A stretch of DNA of 64,000 bases, from positions 6,876,501-6,940,500 of the forward strand of contig NZ_CP091716.1 in NCBI RefSeq assembly GCF_022009635.1, read 5' to 3'. Below the pieces are notes generated by a model. It made no database searches. It saw nothing but the letters and a program-made list of their open reading frames with translations, and was not told where the DNA came from. Below are positions 53,248-61,587 of the stretch, piece by piece. Numbering within the stretch: the stretch's first letter is position 1; each line of letters opens with the position of its first letter. This DNA comes from Variovorax paradoxus. Its GTDB lineage: Bacteria > Pseudomonadota > Gammaproteobacteria > Burkholderiales > Burkholderiaceae_C. The translations under genes and the position numbers were made by a program.

Positions 53248-53515
53248 TCGCGCCTCAGCCTTCAAACGCGACTACAAGCGCGAGGCCAAGGGCCAGCATC
53301 GGGCTACGCTCGATAGCGATTTGAAGCCCGTTCTCGTGGCCCTGGCGACCGATCAGCCGCTTGACGCAAAATTCCGCGATCACGACCTGAGCGGCGACTG
53401 GGCAGGTTATCGGGAATGCCACGTCAAGCCCGACCTGCTGCTGATCTACCGCAAGTCGGATGCCGACACTCTCCGACTGGCACGGCTTGGCTCGCACAGC
53501 GAGCTTTTCGGTTGA
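53234..53515 (+). CDS. yafQ: Type II toxin, YafQ-type mRNA interferase
   Basis: The 93-residue RelE-fold toxin matches YafQ in its C-terminal half: FRDHDLSGDWAGYRECHVKP then DLLLIYRK and LGSHSELFG. The YafQ catalytic residues His50, His63 and Asp67 are at the same positions, and the last His is His88 (His87 in E. coli). It should cleave ribosome-bound mRNA in frame. All residues are intact, so the toxin is probably functional. Confidence 0.94.
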   Translation: MRTIDRASAFKRDYKREAKGQHRATLDSDLKPVLVALATDQPLDAKFRDHDLSGDWAGYRECHVKPDLLLIYRKSDADTLRLARLGSHSELFG

Positions 53516-53646
53516 GCCTGTCCGATTGAAGTACAGCCTAACCGGGCGTCAGACGAAGCGGCGAAAGGGCGTCAGAGTAGGGTCTTTTCAGGCATTTCCT
53601 GACGCCTTCGGCGCGGCGTCTATGGCCTCAACCTGACACGCCAGCC
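53516..53646. other. Repeat-containing tail of the mini-element, res-like
   Basis: GGGCGTCAGA occurs twice (53544-53553 and 53567-53576), with an inverted relative TCCTGACGCC at 53598-53607. No gene is present. Repeated sub-sites of this kind next to a Tn3 end resemble a resolvase res region left from the parent transposon; this is an inference from layout. Confidence 0.45.
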
Positions 53647-53684
53647 CTTAGCGTGCTTTGTTGTCCGTTTTCTGAGACGACCCG
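53647..53684 (-). repeat. Right Tn3-type terminal inverted repeat
   Basis: This is the reverse complement of the left repeat at 52867-52904 with 36 of 38 matches; the outermost base is G instead of the C needed for GGGG. Confidence 0.85.
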
Positions 53685-53718
53685 TAAAAGACCGGTGGGG
53701 CATCTTCCATGCGCAGCC

Positions 53719-55395
53719 TGTTGATTTCCATGCAAAGCTGACCCACCGGGGGTGCGGACGAAAACTTGGACTACCAAGAGGTAGTTCATGTATTCCTACG
53801 AAGACCGAATCCGAGCCGTTGAGCTCTATATCAAGCTGGGCAAGCGCGTCAGACCGACCATCCGTCAGTTGGGCTATCCCACCAAGAATGCATTGAAAGG
53901 CTGGTACGCTGAGTATCAAGAGCGGCTCGACTTGCCGGTGGGGTACGCAGGTCGAGAACCCAAGTTCTCTCAGGCGCAGAAGGCTGCGGCCATCGAGCAC
54001 TACCTCACCCACGATCGCTGTATTGCTGCCACGATGAGGGCCCTGGGCTATCCAGGCAGGGGAACCCTGACCAAGTGGCTTCGTGAAGCCCTTCCTGAGG
54101 CCAGGAAGGCTGTCGTTGGCAGCGTAGGCCAACGAAGGTATCCCGTGTCCTTGAAGCAGGCCGGAGTCATGGAGCTTTGCACCCGGCAGGAAAGTGCACA
54201 GTCTGTTGCCGACAAGCTGGGCGTGTGCCGGCCAACGTTGTACAACTGGAAGAACCAGCTTCTGGGACGTGAGGCACCCGCATCCATGAAACACACCGAT
54301 CAATCACCGCAGGCGCGAGAGCGAGAAGAGCTCGAACGCCAGGTTGAGATACTGCGCCGCGAAGTCAGGCAGCTGCGCCTTGAGCAGGACCTCTTAAACA
54401 AGGCCAATGAACTGTTAAAAAAAGGCCTGGGCGTCGATCTGCAGCTCCTGTCCAACCGGGAGAAGACACTGCTGATTGACGCCCTCAAGGAGCACTATGG
54501 CCTGCCAGAGCTTCTTGCACAGTTGGGTCTTGCGCGCAGCTCCTACTTCTACCATCGGGCGCGTGCAGCAGCGGGAGACAAGTACCTCTCCGCGCGTCGT
54601 GCGATCACCGAGATCTTTGAGTCGAATCATCGCTGCTACGGCTACCGCAGGCTGCAAGCCTCGCTGACCAGGCAGCAAGGCCCGATCTCCGAGAAGGTGG
54701 TGCAGCGCCTGATGAAGCAGGAGAGCCTGGTTGTAGCTAGGCCCAAGAGGCGGCGGTATGCGTCTTACCTGGGCGAGATCAGCCCGGCACCAGAGAACAT
54801 CATCAACCGAGACTTCCAGGCTGCAGCGCCCAACGAGAAATGGCTGACCGACATCACGGAGTTCCAGATCCCTGCGGGCAAGGTCTACCTGTCGCCGATC
54901 ATCGATTGCTTCGACGGGATGGTGGTGAGCTGGACCATTGGCACGAGCCCGGACGCTGAACTGGTCAACACCATGCTGGATGCTGCGATAGAGACTGTGA
55001 CGGAGACCAGCGACCGACCAGTGGTCCACTCAGACCGCGGAGGGCACTACCGCTGGCCAGGCTGGCTATCGAGAATGAGCGAAGCGAACCTTACCCGTTC
55101 GATGTCCCGCAAGGCCTGCTCGCCTGACAACGCAGCCTGCGAGGGATTCTTCGGGCGGCTGAAGAATGAGCTGTTCTATCCTCGGGACTGGAAGGGCACG
55201 ACCATCGAGCAGTTCATTGGGGTGGTCGATGACTACATCCGCTGGTACAACGAGAAGCGGATCAAGATCTCCCTTGGCTCCCTCAGCCCCATCGAATACC
55301 GGGTGAGCCTTGGACTTGCGGCATAAAACCAGTCCAAGTTTTTATCCGCACCCCCTCCTGGGGGTTAGTGGGTCACTTCTGCGTGGAAATCAACA
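53719..55395 (+). mobile_element. IS3-family insertion sequence
   Basis: TGTTGATTTCCA at 53719-53730 is matched in reverse at 55384-55395, and the similarity continues inward through TGACCCAC and GGGGGTGCGGA to AAAACTTGGACT on both sides. The right end carries about ten extra bases (TAACCCCCAGGA type) between these blocks. One transposase gene fills the 1677-bp element. No clear target duplication is present. Confidence 0.8.
53788..55326 (+). CDS. IS3 family transposase, single reading frame
   Basis: The 512-residue protein fuses what are usually OrfA and OrfB. The N-terminal third has two or three helix-turn-helix segments (RPTIRQLGYPTKNALKGWYA, VADKLGVCRPTLYNWKNQLL) and a leucine-zipper-like coiled coil (ELERQVEILRREVRQLRLEQ). 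The DDE domain has Asp in KWLTDITEFQ, Asp in VVHSDRGGHYRW and Glu in NAACEGFFGRLKNE. A run of seven A bases at the OrfA/OrfB border (about 54416-54422) is where other IS3 members shift frame, but here the frame is open throughout. Confidence 0.94.
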   Translation: MYSYEDRIRAVELYIKLGKRVRPTIRQLGYPTKNALKGWYAEYQERLDLPVGYAGREPKFSQAQKAAAIEHYLTHDRCIAATMRALGYPGRGTLTKWLREALPEARKAVVGSVGQRRYPVSLKQAGVMELCTRQESAQSVADKLGVCRPTLYNWKNQLLGREAPASMKHTDQSPQAREREELERQVEILRREVRQLRLEQDLLNKANELLKKGLGVDLQLLSNREKTLLIDALKEHYGLPELLAQLGLARSSYFYHRARAAAGDKYLSARRAITEIFESNHRCYGYRRLQASLTRQQGPISEKVVQRLMKQESLVVARPKRRRYASYLGEISPAPENIINRDFQAAAPNEKWLTDITEFQIPAGKVYLSPIIDCFDGMVVSWTIGTSPDAELVNTMLDAAIETVTETSDRPVVHSDRGGHYRWPGWLSRMSEANLTRSMSRKACSPDNAACEGFFGRLKNELFYPRDWKGTTIEQFIGVVDDYIRWYNEKRIKISLGSLSPIEYRVSLGLAA

Positions 55396-55456
55396 CCGTT
55401 GACCTGTATAGGCTTCTGATGCGACCTGCATTCAGGCAAAACGCTTGACACAAGCC

Positions 55457-55480
55457 ATTTTTTATCGACTGATATAAAAT
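55457..55480. promoter_or_regulatory. AT-rich palindrome in the peroxiredoxin promoter
   Basis: ATTTTTTATC and GATATAAAAT pair at nine of ten positions around GACT. It lies directly after TTGACA (55445-55450), a consensus -35 box, and about 55 bases before the peroxiredoxin start, so it probably covers the -10 region. A TetR-type regulator is encoded downstream in the same block (58757). Confidence 0.6.
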
Positions 55481-55535
55481 AACGGGAGTCCGCTGCGATC
55501 CCCGCCGCGACTGCCTTGCTCGAAGGGAGATCCAA

Positions 55536-56198
55536 GTGGCCGTTATTGATCTTGATCGACAACTGCAAGAATTGCGAAAGGAGTTCGCCCGCACCGCTCC
55601 AGCCGGCCGGGTCGCGCTCTATGAGTCCAGGATCGAGGAACTGCGATCGACCTTTGCGAGGCACGCTGCGCTGAAGGAGGGAGACAGGGCCCCCGACTTT
55701 TCGTTGCCGGACGCCCAAGGCGGCACGGTGTCGCTGTCCGCTGCTCTCAAGCAAGGTCCTGTGGTGGTGACCTTCTATCGAGGTGGCTGGTGTCCGTACT
55801 GCAACCTCCAACTGCGGTCCTACCAGGCCTTGCTGCCCGAGTTGGCATCCTTTGGCGCAAGCATGCTGGCCATCTCACCTCAGCTTCCGGACGCATCACT
55901 GTCAACCGCGGAGCGCGAGGCGTTGACGTTTAACGTCCTGAGCGATCTGGGCAATGACGTGGCTCGCCAATTCGGGCTGGTCTATCCATTGCCGCAGGAA
56001 CTGCGCGATGCCTTGAGTTCCAGCAACAAGGCGCTGCCGAGCATAAATGGGGACGCCAGTTGGGAGCTGCCCGTTCCCGCCACCTATGTGATCACGCCGA
56101 ACCAGAGGATCTCGCTGGCTTTCATCGAGGTCGATTACCGGCAGCGATTGGCCCCGCAGCGACTTCTTGCGGCGCTGCAAGAGCAGGCGGTTACGTGA
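55536..56198 (+). CDS. Peroxiredoxin-like protein (AhpC/TSA family)
   Basis: The 220-residue protein starts with GTG after a GGGAG Shine-Dalgarno 8 bases upstream. The thioredoxin fold shows DRAPDFSLPDAQGGTVSLSA and FYRGGWCPYCNLQLRSYQAL, where the CxxC pair replaces the single peroxidatic Cys of classical peroxiredoxins, as in the AhpC-like subgroup. It should reduce organic hydroperoxides. It heads a tightly overlapped block with an exporter and a glutathione S-transferase. Confidence 0.88.
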   Translation: MAVIDLDRQLQELRKEFARTAPAGRVALYESRIEELRSTFARHAALKEGDRAPDFSLPDAQGGTVSLSAALKQGPVVVTFYRGGWCPYCNLQLRSYQALLPELASFGASMLAISPQLPDASLSTAEREALTFNVLSDLGNDVARQFGLVYPLPQELRDALSSSNKALPSINGDASWELPVPATYVITPNQRISLAFIEVDYRQRLAPQRLLAALQEQAVT

Positions 56199-57184
56199 CG
56201 CAGGCCGTCGACTTGGTGCAAGAAGCGGTAGTCGGACCGGCTGCCGCGTCGTGGCCTCAGAGATCATCCCGGAACGTCTTGCGCGGATTCTGCTGGGCCG
56301 GGCTCAGCGTCACGATCTTTGCGGGCTGGTTCGTCGTGACGCGCTTCAGTGTCACGCGCGAACTTCGCCTGTGGGATGTGACCGCGCTGCGGTTCGGCAT
56401 CGGTGCCGTCATTCTTCTTCCAGTGCTGTTGCGGGGAAAGAGACGCCTATCAGCCAAGGAATGGCGTGAGGGGCTGGTCTATGCCTGCCTTTGGGGGTTG
56501 CCCTTCGTCCTGGCGGTCGCGCTCGGCCTGCAGCTCACGTCGGCCGGCCGCGCGGCAGCGATAGCGCCGACCCTGATGCCGGTATTCGCCGGCGCCTTCG
56601 CGTGGATTTTCCTGAAAGAGAAACAGGGCCGCGCGCGCTGGTGTGGCTACCTCGCCATCATCATCGGACTGGTGTTCATGGTTGCAGGCGGTGTTTCCGC
56701 TCACGGTGGCATGAACCCGATGGGCCTCATCGCCCTGATGACTGCCGCTGCCATGTGGGCCGTCTACACGCTGCTTTTTCGGCGCAGCGCCCTGACACCT
56801 GTGCAGGCCGCAGCCCTGATCTGCTTCTGGTCGGCCATCCTCTTCCTGCCGATCTATATTTTTGGCGGGCTCAGTCGCCTCGCCATGGCCTCACCCAGCG
56901 AGATCGGCTTGCAGGCCGTCTATCAGGGCGTCCTGATGAGCGGCGTTGCGATCGTTTCCTTCAATCGCTCTGTCGCGCTTCTGGGCCCATCTGCGGCCAC
57001 AGCCATCATCGCCCTGATTCCGGTCGTTGCTTCGCTGGCCGCCATTCCCGTACTTGGAGAGCTGCCGTCTGGTGGAGAGTGCGTTGCACTTGCCGTCGTT
57101 GTTGGCGGCGTGCTCTTGGCAGCACGTCCTGCCCGTAAAGCAGCGAAGCCATCGATTTCCGCAACCACGAGGCATACACCATGA
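56195..57184 (+). CDS. EamA/DMT family exporter
   Basis: The 329-residue membrane protein has about ten hydrophobic segments in two EamA repeats (TRELRLWDVTALRFGIGAVI in the first, MTAAAMWAVYTLLFRRSALT in the second). It starts with GTG 56195, overlapping the peroxiredoxin stop (GTGA). DMT proteins of this kind export metabolites or drugs. Co-translation with peroxiredoxin and a glutathione S-transferase suggests a role in clearing toxic or oxidised compounds. Confidence 0.9.
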   Translation: MTQAVDLVQEAVVGPAAASWPQRSSRNVLRGFCWAGLSVTIFAGWFVVTRFSVTRELRLWDVTALRFGIGAVILLPVLLRGKRRLSAKEWREGLVYACLWGLPFVLAVALGLQLTSAGRAAAIAPTLMPVFAGAFAWIFLKEKQGRARWCGYLAIIIGLVFMVAGGVSAHGGMNPMGLIALMTAAAMWAVYTLLFRRSALTPVQAAALICFWSAILFLPIYIFGGLSRLAMASPSEIGLQAVYQGVLMSGVAIVSFNRSVALLGPSAATAIIALIPVVASLAAIPVLGELPSGGECVALAVVVGGVLLAARPARKAAKPSISATTRHTP

Positions 57185-57897
57185 TCCGGTTCTACTTTCA
57201 TCCGACCCCCAACCCCGCAAAGATCGCGCTCTTTCTGGAGGAGACCGGTCTGGCCTACGAAGCCTTGCCGGTCGACACAAGCAAGGGCGAGCAGCATGCG
57301 CCCGCCTTTCGTGCGATCAATCCGAACGGCAAGGTACCGGCCATCGTCGATACCGAGGGGCCGGGCGGCAACGAAGTCAGGGTCTTCGACTCGACCGCCA
57401 TCCTGATCTATCTGGCGGAAAAGACCGGCCAGCTTCTGGGCACGTCCGAGGATCGGCCGGAGTTGCTGTCCTGGCTGCTCTTCATCGCCTCGGGATTGGG
57501 GCCGTTCTCCGGGCAGGCGGTGCACTTCCAGTTCGCCGCGCCCGAGGGCTTGGACTACGCGGCCAATCGTTACCGCCGCGAGGCGGAGCGGCACTATCAG
57601 GTTCTCAACGATCACCTGTCCGGACGCGAGTTCATCGTCGGCAGCGGTTTCACGATCGCCGACATCTCCGCCTGGGGCTGGCTCGATCGCGCTTCCCGCG
57701 TGCGCAAGGGCGCCGAGGATCCTCTGGGGCCCTTTCCCGAACTGAAGCGGTGGTTCGCAGGCGTGGATGCGCGTCCGGCGGTCGCTCGCGCCCGGGCGCT
57801 CGCCAAGAGCCATGCGTTCAAGGCGATCAACGACGAGGAGACCAAGCGTGCGCTCTTCCCGTCGAACTATCCCCCTGCATCGGCGCAAGGAGTTTGA
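57181..57897 (+). CDS. Glutathione S-transferase (Nu-class/YfcG-like), first copy
   Basis: The 238-residue enzyme has an N-terminal thioredoxin-like domain (YFHPTPNPAKIALFLEETGL, NGKVPAIVD, FDSTAILIYLAEKTG) and a helical C-terminal domain (SGLGPFSGQAVHFQFAAPEG, FTIADISAWGWLDRA). Nu-class enzymes reduce disulfides or peroxides using glutathione. Its ATG overlaps the exporter's stop. It closely resembles the protein encoded at 59368. Confidence 0.92.
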   Translation: MIRFYFHPTPNPAKIALFLEETGLAYEALPVDTSKGEQHAPAFRAINPNGKVPAIVDTEGPGGNEVRVFDSTAILIYLAEKTGQLLGTSEDRPELLSWLLFIASGLGPFSGQAVHFQFAAPEGLDYAANRYRREAERHYQVLNDHLSGREFIVGSGFTIADISAWGWLDRASRVRKGAEDPLGPFPELKRWFAGVDARPAVARARALAKSHAFKAINDEETKRALFPSNYPPASAQGV

Positions 57898-57898
57898 A

Positions 57899-58693
57899 AT
57901 GGAACTGAAGAACAAGCGGGTCCTCGTCACGGGCGGATCGAGCGGGATCGGCCTCGCGCTGGCCCATGCGCTGATCGCGCGAGGCGCCAGGGTGGTCATC
58001 ACCGGAAGGCGCAGAAGCGTCCTGGACGATGCACTGCGCAGCCTTGACTCGGCGACGGGCGTCTGCGCTGACGTGGGAAGTCCCGAGGGACGCGCGGCCA
58101 CGCTGGACCAGGCGATACAGACGCTGGGCGGACTCGACATCCTCGTCAACAACGCCGGCGGCGTGCGGGCTGGCCGGCTGGAGAACACCACGGAAGCCGA
58201 TATCGAGCAGATGGTGATCGTCGACTTGCTCGCGCCAGTCTTGTTGACCCGCGCGGCGCTCCCCGCTCTGCGGGCCAGCGGAGATGCCATGGTGGTGAAT
58301 GTCGCCTCCGGCATTGCCCTGGTCGGCGCACCCTTCTATGCAACGTATGCCGCGGTGAAAGCAGGTCTGGCTCGCTTTGGCGAGGCGCTCAGGCGCGAGC
58401 TCAAGGGCGAAGGCATTCATGTGTTGACGGCCTATCCTGGAGGCACGGACACGCCGATGATGAAGTCGAATCGCGCTGGTCCCGAACTGGGGTTTTCGCG
58501 CGAGCCTGCTTCTGCGGTGGCCGATGCCATCGTCGCCGGGATCGAGGCGAACGCTTTCGAGGTCATCCGGGGCGGGGAGGCGAGAGCCCAGATGATTGCG
58601 CTCAACCGTAACGATCCGGTAGCGGTCGATGCGAGATTCCTGACGCTCAAGAGCGCGCTGGAAGAGGCGGTCAAGGACCACAGCGCATTGTGA
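57899..58693 (+). CDS. Short-chain dehydrogenase/reductase
   Basis: The 264-residue protein has NAD(P) motif VLVTGGSSGIGLALAHAL, the NNAG motif in ILVNNAGGVRAG, catalytic Ser in VNVASGIALVG and YxxxK in ATYAAVKAGLARFG. The GRRRS after the second strand favours NADP(H). AAGGAG lies 6 bases before ATG 57899, partly inside the preceding stop region. The substrate is unknown. Confidence 0.93.
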   Translation: MELKNKRVLVTGGSSGIGLALAHALIARGARVVITGRRRSVLDDALRSLDSATGVCADVGSPEGRAATLDQAIQTLGGLDILVNNAGGVRAGRLENTTEADIEQMVIVDLLAPVLLTRAALPALRASGDAMVVNVASGIALVGAPFYATYAAVKAGLARFGEALRRELKGEGIHVLTAYPGGTDTPMMKSNRAGPELGFSREPASAVADAIVAGIEANAFEVIRGGEARAQMIALNRNDPVAVDARFLTLKSALEEAVKDHSAL

Positions 58694-58756
58694 CGACGCG
58701 GCATCAAGCACCGCATCCACTCACGAAGCCAACCACGAACCGATCCAGGAACGATC

Positions 58757-59371
58757 ATGGCGCGCCCCAGAGAGTTTGACGAAGCAGTGGCCCTCGATGC
58801 CGCGATTCAATGCTTCTGGTCGAGGGGCTACGAAGCCACCTCGGTGCGGGACCTGGCCGACGCGATGGGTATCGCCGGCCCCAGTCTGTACAACACGTTT
58901 GGCGACAAACGCACGCTGTACCGGCAGGCGCTCGAACACTATGTCGAGCGAGGCTTTTGCGATCGGGTCCGGCGCTTCGAGTCCCAGTTGGCACCTCGTG
59001 CGGCCATCGGTGCGTTCTTCGATGAGATCATCGAATTGTCGCTGGCCGACGACCAGCGCAAGGGATGCCTGATCGTGAACTCGGCACTGGAGCTGGCACC
59101 TCACGACGCGGAGTTTCAGGCTGCACTGGCCGCTGTCTTGCGCGACATGGAGGCCTTCTTCTACCGTTGCGTCAAGGCCGGCCAAGATGCCGGCGCGATC
59201 AACATCACGTTGCCGGCCGATGATCTCGCCCGGATGCTGCTCGGCTTGCTAATGGGGCTGCGCGTCCTCGCGCGATCGCGGCCAGAACCGGAATTGCTGC
59301 GTGGGCTTGTCCGGCCCGCATTGGCGCTGCTCGATGGCGCCGGCACATCTCAACGACGGAGTCGCAAATGA
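58757..59371 (+). CDS. TetR/AcrR family regulator
   Basis: The 204-residue protein has helix-turn-helix ALDAAIQCFWSRGYEATSVR and LADAMGIAGPSLYNTFGDKR and a C-terminal domain of the type that responds to electrophiles or quinones (KGCLIVNSALELAPHDAEFQ). It is likely the repressor of the block from 55536, acting at the palindrome 55457-55480. AGGAA precedes the ATG, and its stop overlaps the second glutathione S-transferase gene. Confidence 0.93.
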   Translation: MARPREFDEAVALDAAIQCFWSRGYEATSVRDLADAMGIAGPSLYNTFGDKRTLYRQALEHYVERGFCDRVRRFESQLAPRAAIGAFFDEIIELSLADDQRKGCLIVNSALELAPHDAEFQAALAAVLRDMEAFFYRCVKAGQDAGAINITLPADDLARMLLGLLMGLRVLARSRPEPELLRGLVRPALALLDGAGTSQRRSRK

Positions 59372-60072
59372 TCGACCTCTACTATTGGCCCACGCCCAAT
59401 GGCCACAAGGTCACGATGTTTCTGGAGGAGGCTGGCCTCGAATACCGCATTCATCCTGTCGACATCAGTGCGGGCGACCAGTTCAAGCCTGAGTTCCTCG
59501 CGTTCTCGCCGAACAACCGGATGCCTGCGATCATCGACATGCAGCCGGTCGACGGCGGGGAGCCCGTGACCGTCTTTGAATCGGGCGCCATCCTGGTCTA
59601 TCTTGCGGAGAAAACGGGTCGCTTCATGCCGACCGACCTGCGTGAGCGCAAGGCGGTGCTGGAATGGCTCTTCTGGCAGGTCGGTGGACTCGGCCCCATG
59701 GCCGGTCAGAACCATCACTTTGGCATCTATGCGCCCGAGAAGATCCCCTATGCCATCACGCGCTACGTCAACGAGACCAATCGCCTGTACGGTGTGCTCG
59801 ACCGACGCCTGGCCGTGCAGGAATATCTCGCAGGTGAAACCTATTCGATCGCGGACATGGCGACCTACCCCTGGGTGGTGCCGTGGAAGCGCCAGCAGCA
59901 GGAACTCGACGAGTTCCCCAGTCTGCGGCGGTGGTTTGATGCGATTCGCAATCGTCCCGCGACGATCAGGGCCTATGCGCGCGGCGAGCCTTTCGCATCG
60001 CGTCCTGCGGTGACGGAGGAGGGCAAGAAGCTTCTGTTCGGTCAAACTGCCGCAGGCCCGCAGGCGCGCTGA
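59368..60072 (+). CDS. Glutathione S-transferase (Nu-class/YfcG-like), second copy
   Basis: The 234-residue enzyme shows the same plan as the protein at 57181: YYWPTPNGHKVTMFLEEAGL, PNNRMPAIIDMQPVDGGEPV, FESGAILVYLAEKTGRFMPT and a C-terminal domain with GGLGPMAGQNHHFGIYAPEK and YSIADMATYPWVVPWKRQQQ. Its ATG overlaps the TetR stop. Two paralogues flanking the SDR and TetR genes suggest expansion of a detoxification block. Confidence 0.92.
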   Translation: MIDLYYWPTPNGHKVTMFLEEAGLEYRIHPVDISAGDQFKPEFLAFSPNNRMPAIIDMQPVDGGEPVTVFESGAILVYLAEKTGRFMPTDLRERKAVLEWLFWQVGGLGPMAGQNHHFGIYAPEKIPYAITRYVNETNRLYGVLDRRLAVQEYLAGETYSIADMATYPWVVPWKRQQQELDEFPSLRRWFDAIRNRPATIRAYARGEPFASRPAVTEEGKKLLFGQTAAGPQAR

Positions 60073-60200
60073 TACGTTTATGGTGCACACACCAGCGATT
60101 ACTCAAAGTCAAAGCAATCACGCGACGTGGGCGTGCGCCAGCTGCTGCAGGGAGCTCGGGAATTCGTGGAGATCTTTCGAGGCGCGGGCATGATATCGCT

Positions 60201-61370
60201 ATGACCATCGAACCGTGGGCGGACGCCCAGCTATCTGAAGATATTCCTCGGCTTGCTCAGGGCGGTGAGAGCGAGACTGTGGAATTCAAGCGAGAGCTGC
60301 CAAAGCAGGTGCGGGATCTTGCCAAGGAAATCGCGGCTTTCGCTTCCAGCAGCGGGGGCCGACTCCTTCTTGGAGTGGCAGACGACGGCTCGATTCCAGG
60401 AGTCGAAAATGCACATGACCCAGCGGTTCGAGATGATCTCGGCAGAAGGATCGTGGGCGTTTGCCAGATCATCGATCCCCCCGTCCGCCCGCAGATCGGC
60501 TGGACATCGGCAAATGGGCTCGGCGTTCTCGTCATCACTGTCGAGAAGGGTTCAGAGCCTCTGTACTACGTGGATTCGCGCGCGTACATCCGGCACGGCA
60601 CGGTCTACCGACCGGCGACGGCCTCAGAGGTTCGCGCTGCCTTGACAGCTTCCATGCCCGGGGAGGCCGCAGAAGGACCCAAGAATCATCCGGAGCTGTC
60701 TGCGCTGGCCGACGTGCTCGCCAACGTGCGACGCTGGAGCGATACGGACTCCGAGATGCGAAGCCTGAAACCCTGGATTGAAGATTGGTCGGCAGATGCG
60801 GAGGTCTATGCGTCAAAGCTGCGCGACCTGTCCGTCTCCGACTGGGCCATTGAGAGCCACGTCAATGAACGGTTGGAAGCCACAGCTGAGAAGCTCGATG
60901 AAGTCGCACAGTTCCGGCACTACCTCGGCGAAGGGGAAAACTTCAACGACGTGTGCAACTCCGCAGGCTTCGCTGCTGCGGAGTTGATGCGCGATCTGGT
61001 CGATCCTATCGAGGTCAGCGATGAGACACAGCGAAAAGTCCTGGAGGCGATTGCCAAACTTGCCCGCAAGTTGACCCAAATGTGGGACCGTGCCAACAAA
61101 GAGATCTTCGATGGGCGTGTCGAGAAAGCCCAGCAGGAAACCTATGGCATCGGCCAGCAAATCGCCACTTGGACCTATTTCAGGCTGTCTGTTGTGCCGG
61201 AAAGCACGCTGGCCGATCTGCGCCGAATCGGTCTTAGCCTGCTCCAACTGGTGTCCATGAGGGTCTACATGGATGGCGGCGCTTCACTACAGCGCATCGT
61301 CGATGATGCTCAGACTCTTGTGAAAGAGCTGAATGCGAACGTCGAGAGTTTCCTGCAGTTCGATCGCTGA
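60201..61370 (+). CDS. Schlafen AlbA_2 domain protein, C-terminal half unknown
   Basis: The 389-residue protein has an AlbA_2/Schlafen domain at about 15-150: ETVEFKRELPKQVRDLAKEI, AFASSSGGRLLLGVADDGSI and AYIRHGTVYRPAT. The family binds nucleic acids or acts as a nuclease or helicase-associated module and recurs in phage defence and transcription control. The remaining 230 residues are mostly helical and acidic with no recognised domain and no membrane segment. It stands alone on the plus strand, between the detoxification block and IS remnants. No clear Shine-Dalgarno is near the ATG. Confidence 0.75.
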   Translation: MTIEPWADAQLSEDIPRLAQGGESETVEFKRELPKQVRDLAKEIAAFASSSGGRLLLGVADDGSIPGVENAHDPAVRDDLGRRIVGVCQIIDPPVRPQIGWTSANGLGVLVITVEKGSEPLYYVDSRAYIRHGTVYRPATASEVRAALTASMPGEAAEGPKNHPELSALADVLANVRRWSDTDSEMRSLKPWIEDWSADAEVYASKLRDLSVSDWAIESHVNERLEATAEKLDEVAQFRHYLGEGENFNDVCNSAGFAAAELMRDLVDPIEVSDETQRKVLEAIAKLARKLTQMWDRANKEIFDGRVEKAQQETYGIGQQIATWTYFRLSVVPESTLADLRRIGLSLLQLVSMRVYMDGGASLQRIVDDAQTLVKELNANVESFLQFDR

Positions 61371-61587
61371 GTACTGTGTGCGCCGCCGTTTGCCCTTGGG
61401 CGGCTGCGGGCCACGGCTGCCAGAGGCGTGCTCGCTCCAGCGGTACGGTGACCGTGCGCGCACTCAGCGTCTATGCGCTGGCGCGCGCCTCAGGTCGCCG
61501 GGAAGCACAATCCCCAGGCTCCCATGCAACTCCTGACATGGATGCGGTCCGTAGCTACCCGGAACCCGAATACCCTCTAAACCCGCG
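61371..61587. other. Intergenic segment, nothing recognised
   Basis: About 217 bases between the AlbA_2 gene and the first IS3 remnant. Neither a convincing gene nor a repeat is visible; the right part reads through into the broken IS3 orfA on the other strand. Confidence 0.5.

Larger units (their letters stand above)
52867..53684. mobile_element. Tn3-derived mini-element carrying a toxin-antitoxin pair
   Basis: Two near-identical 38-bp Tn3-type terminal repeats (starting GGGGTCGTCTCAGAAAACGG on the left; complement on the right) enclose 818 bp with no transposase or resolvase gene, only a dinJ-yafQ module and a repeat-containing tail. This is the structure of the non-autonomous elements called TIMEs, mobilised by a related Tn3 transposase. 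No 5-bp target duplication is evident. Confidence 0.8.

Noticed and set aside
55365-55811. Open frame of 148 codons on the minus strand
   Set aside because: It crosses the IS3 right end and runs antisense to the peroxiredoxin gene.
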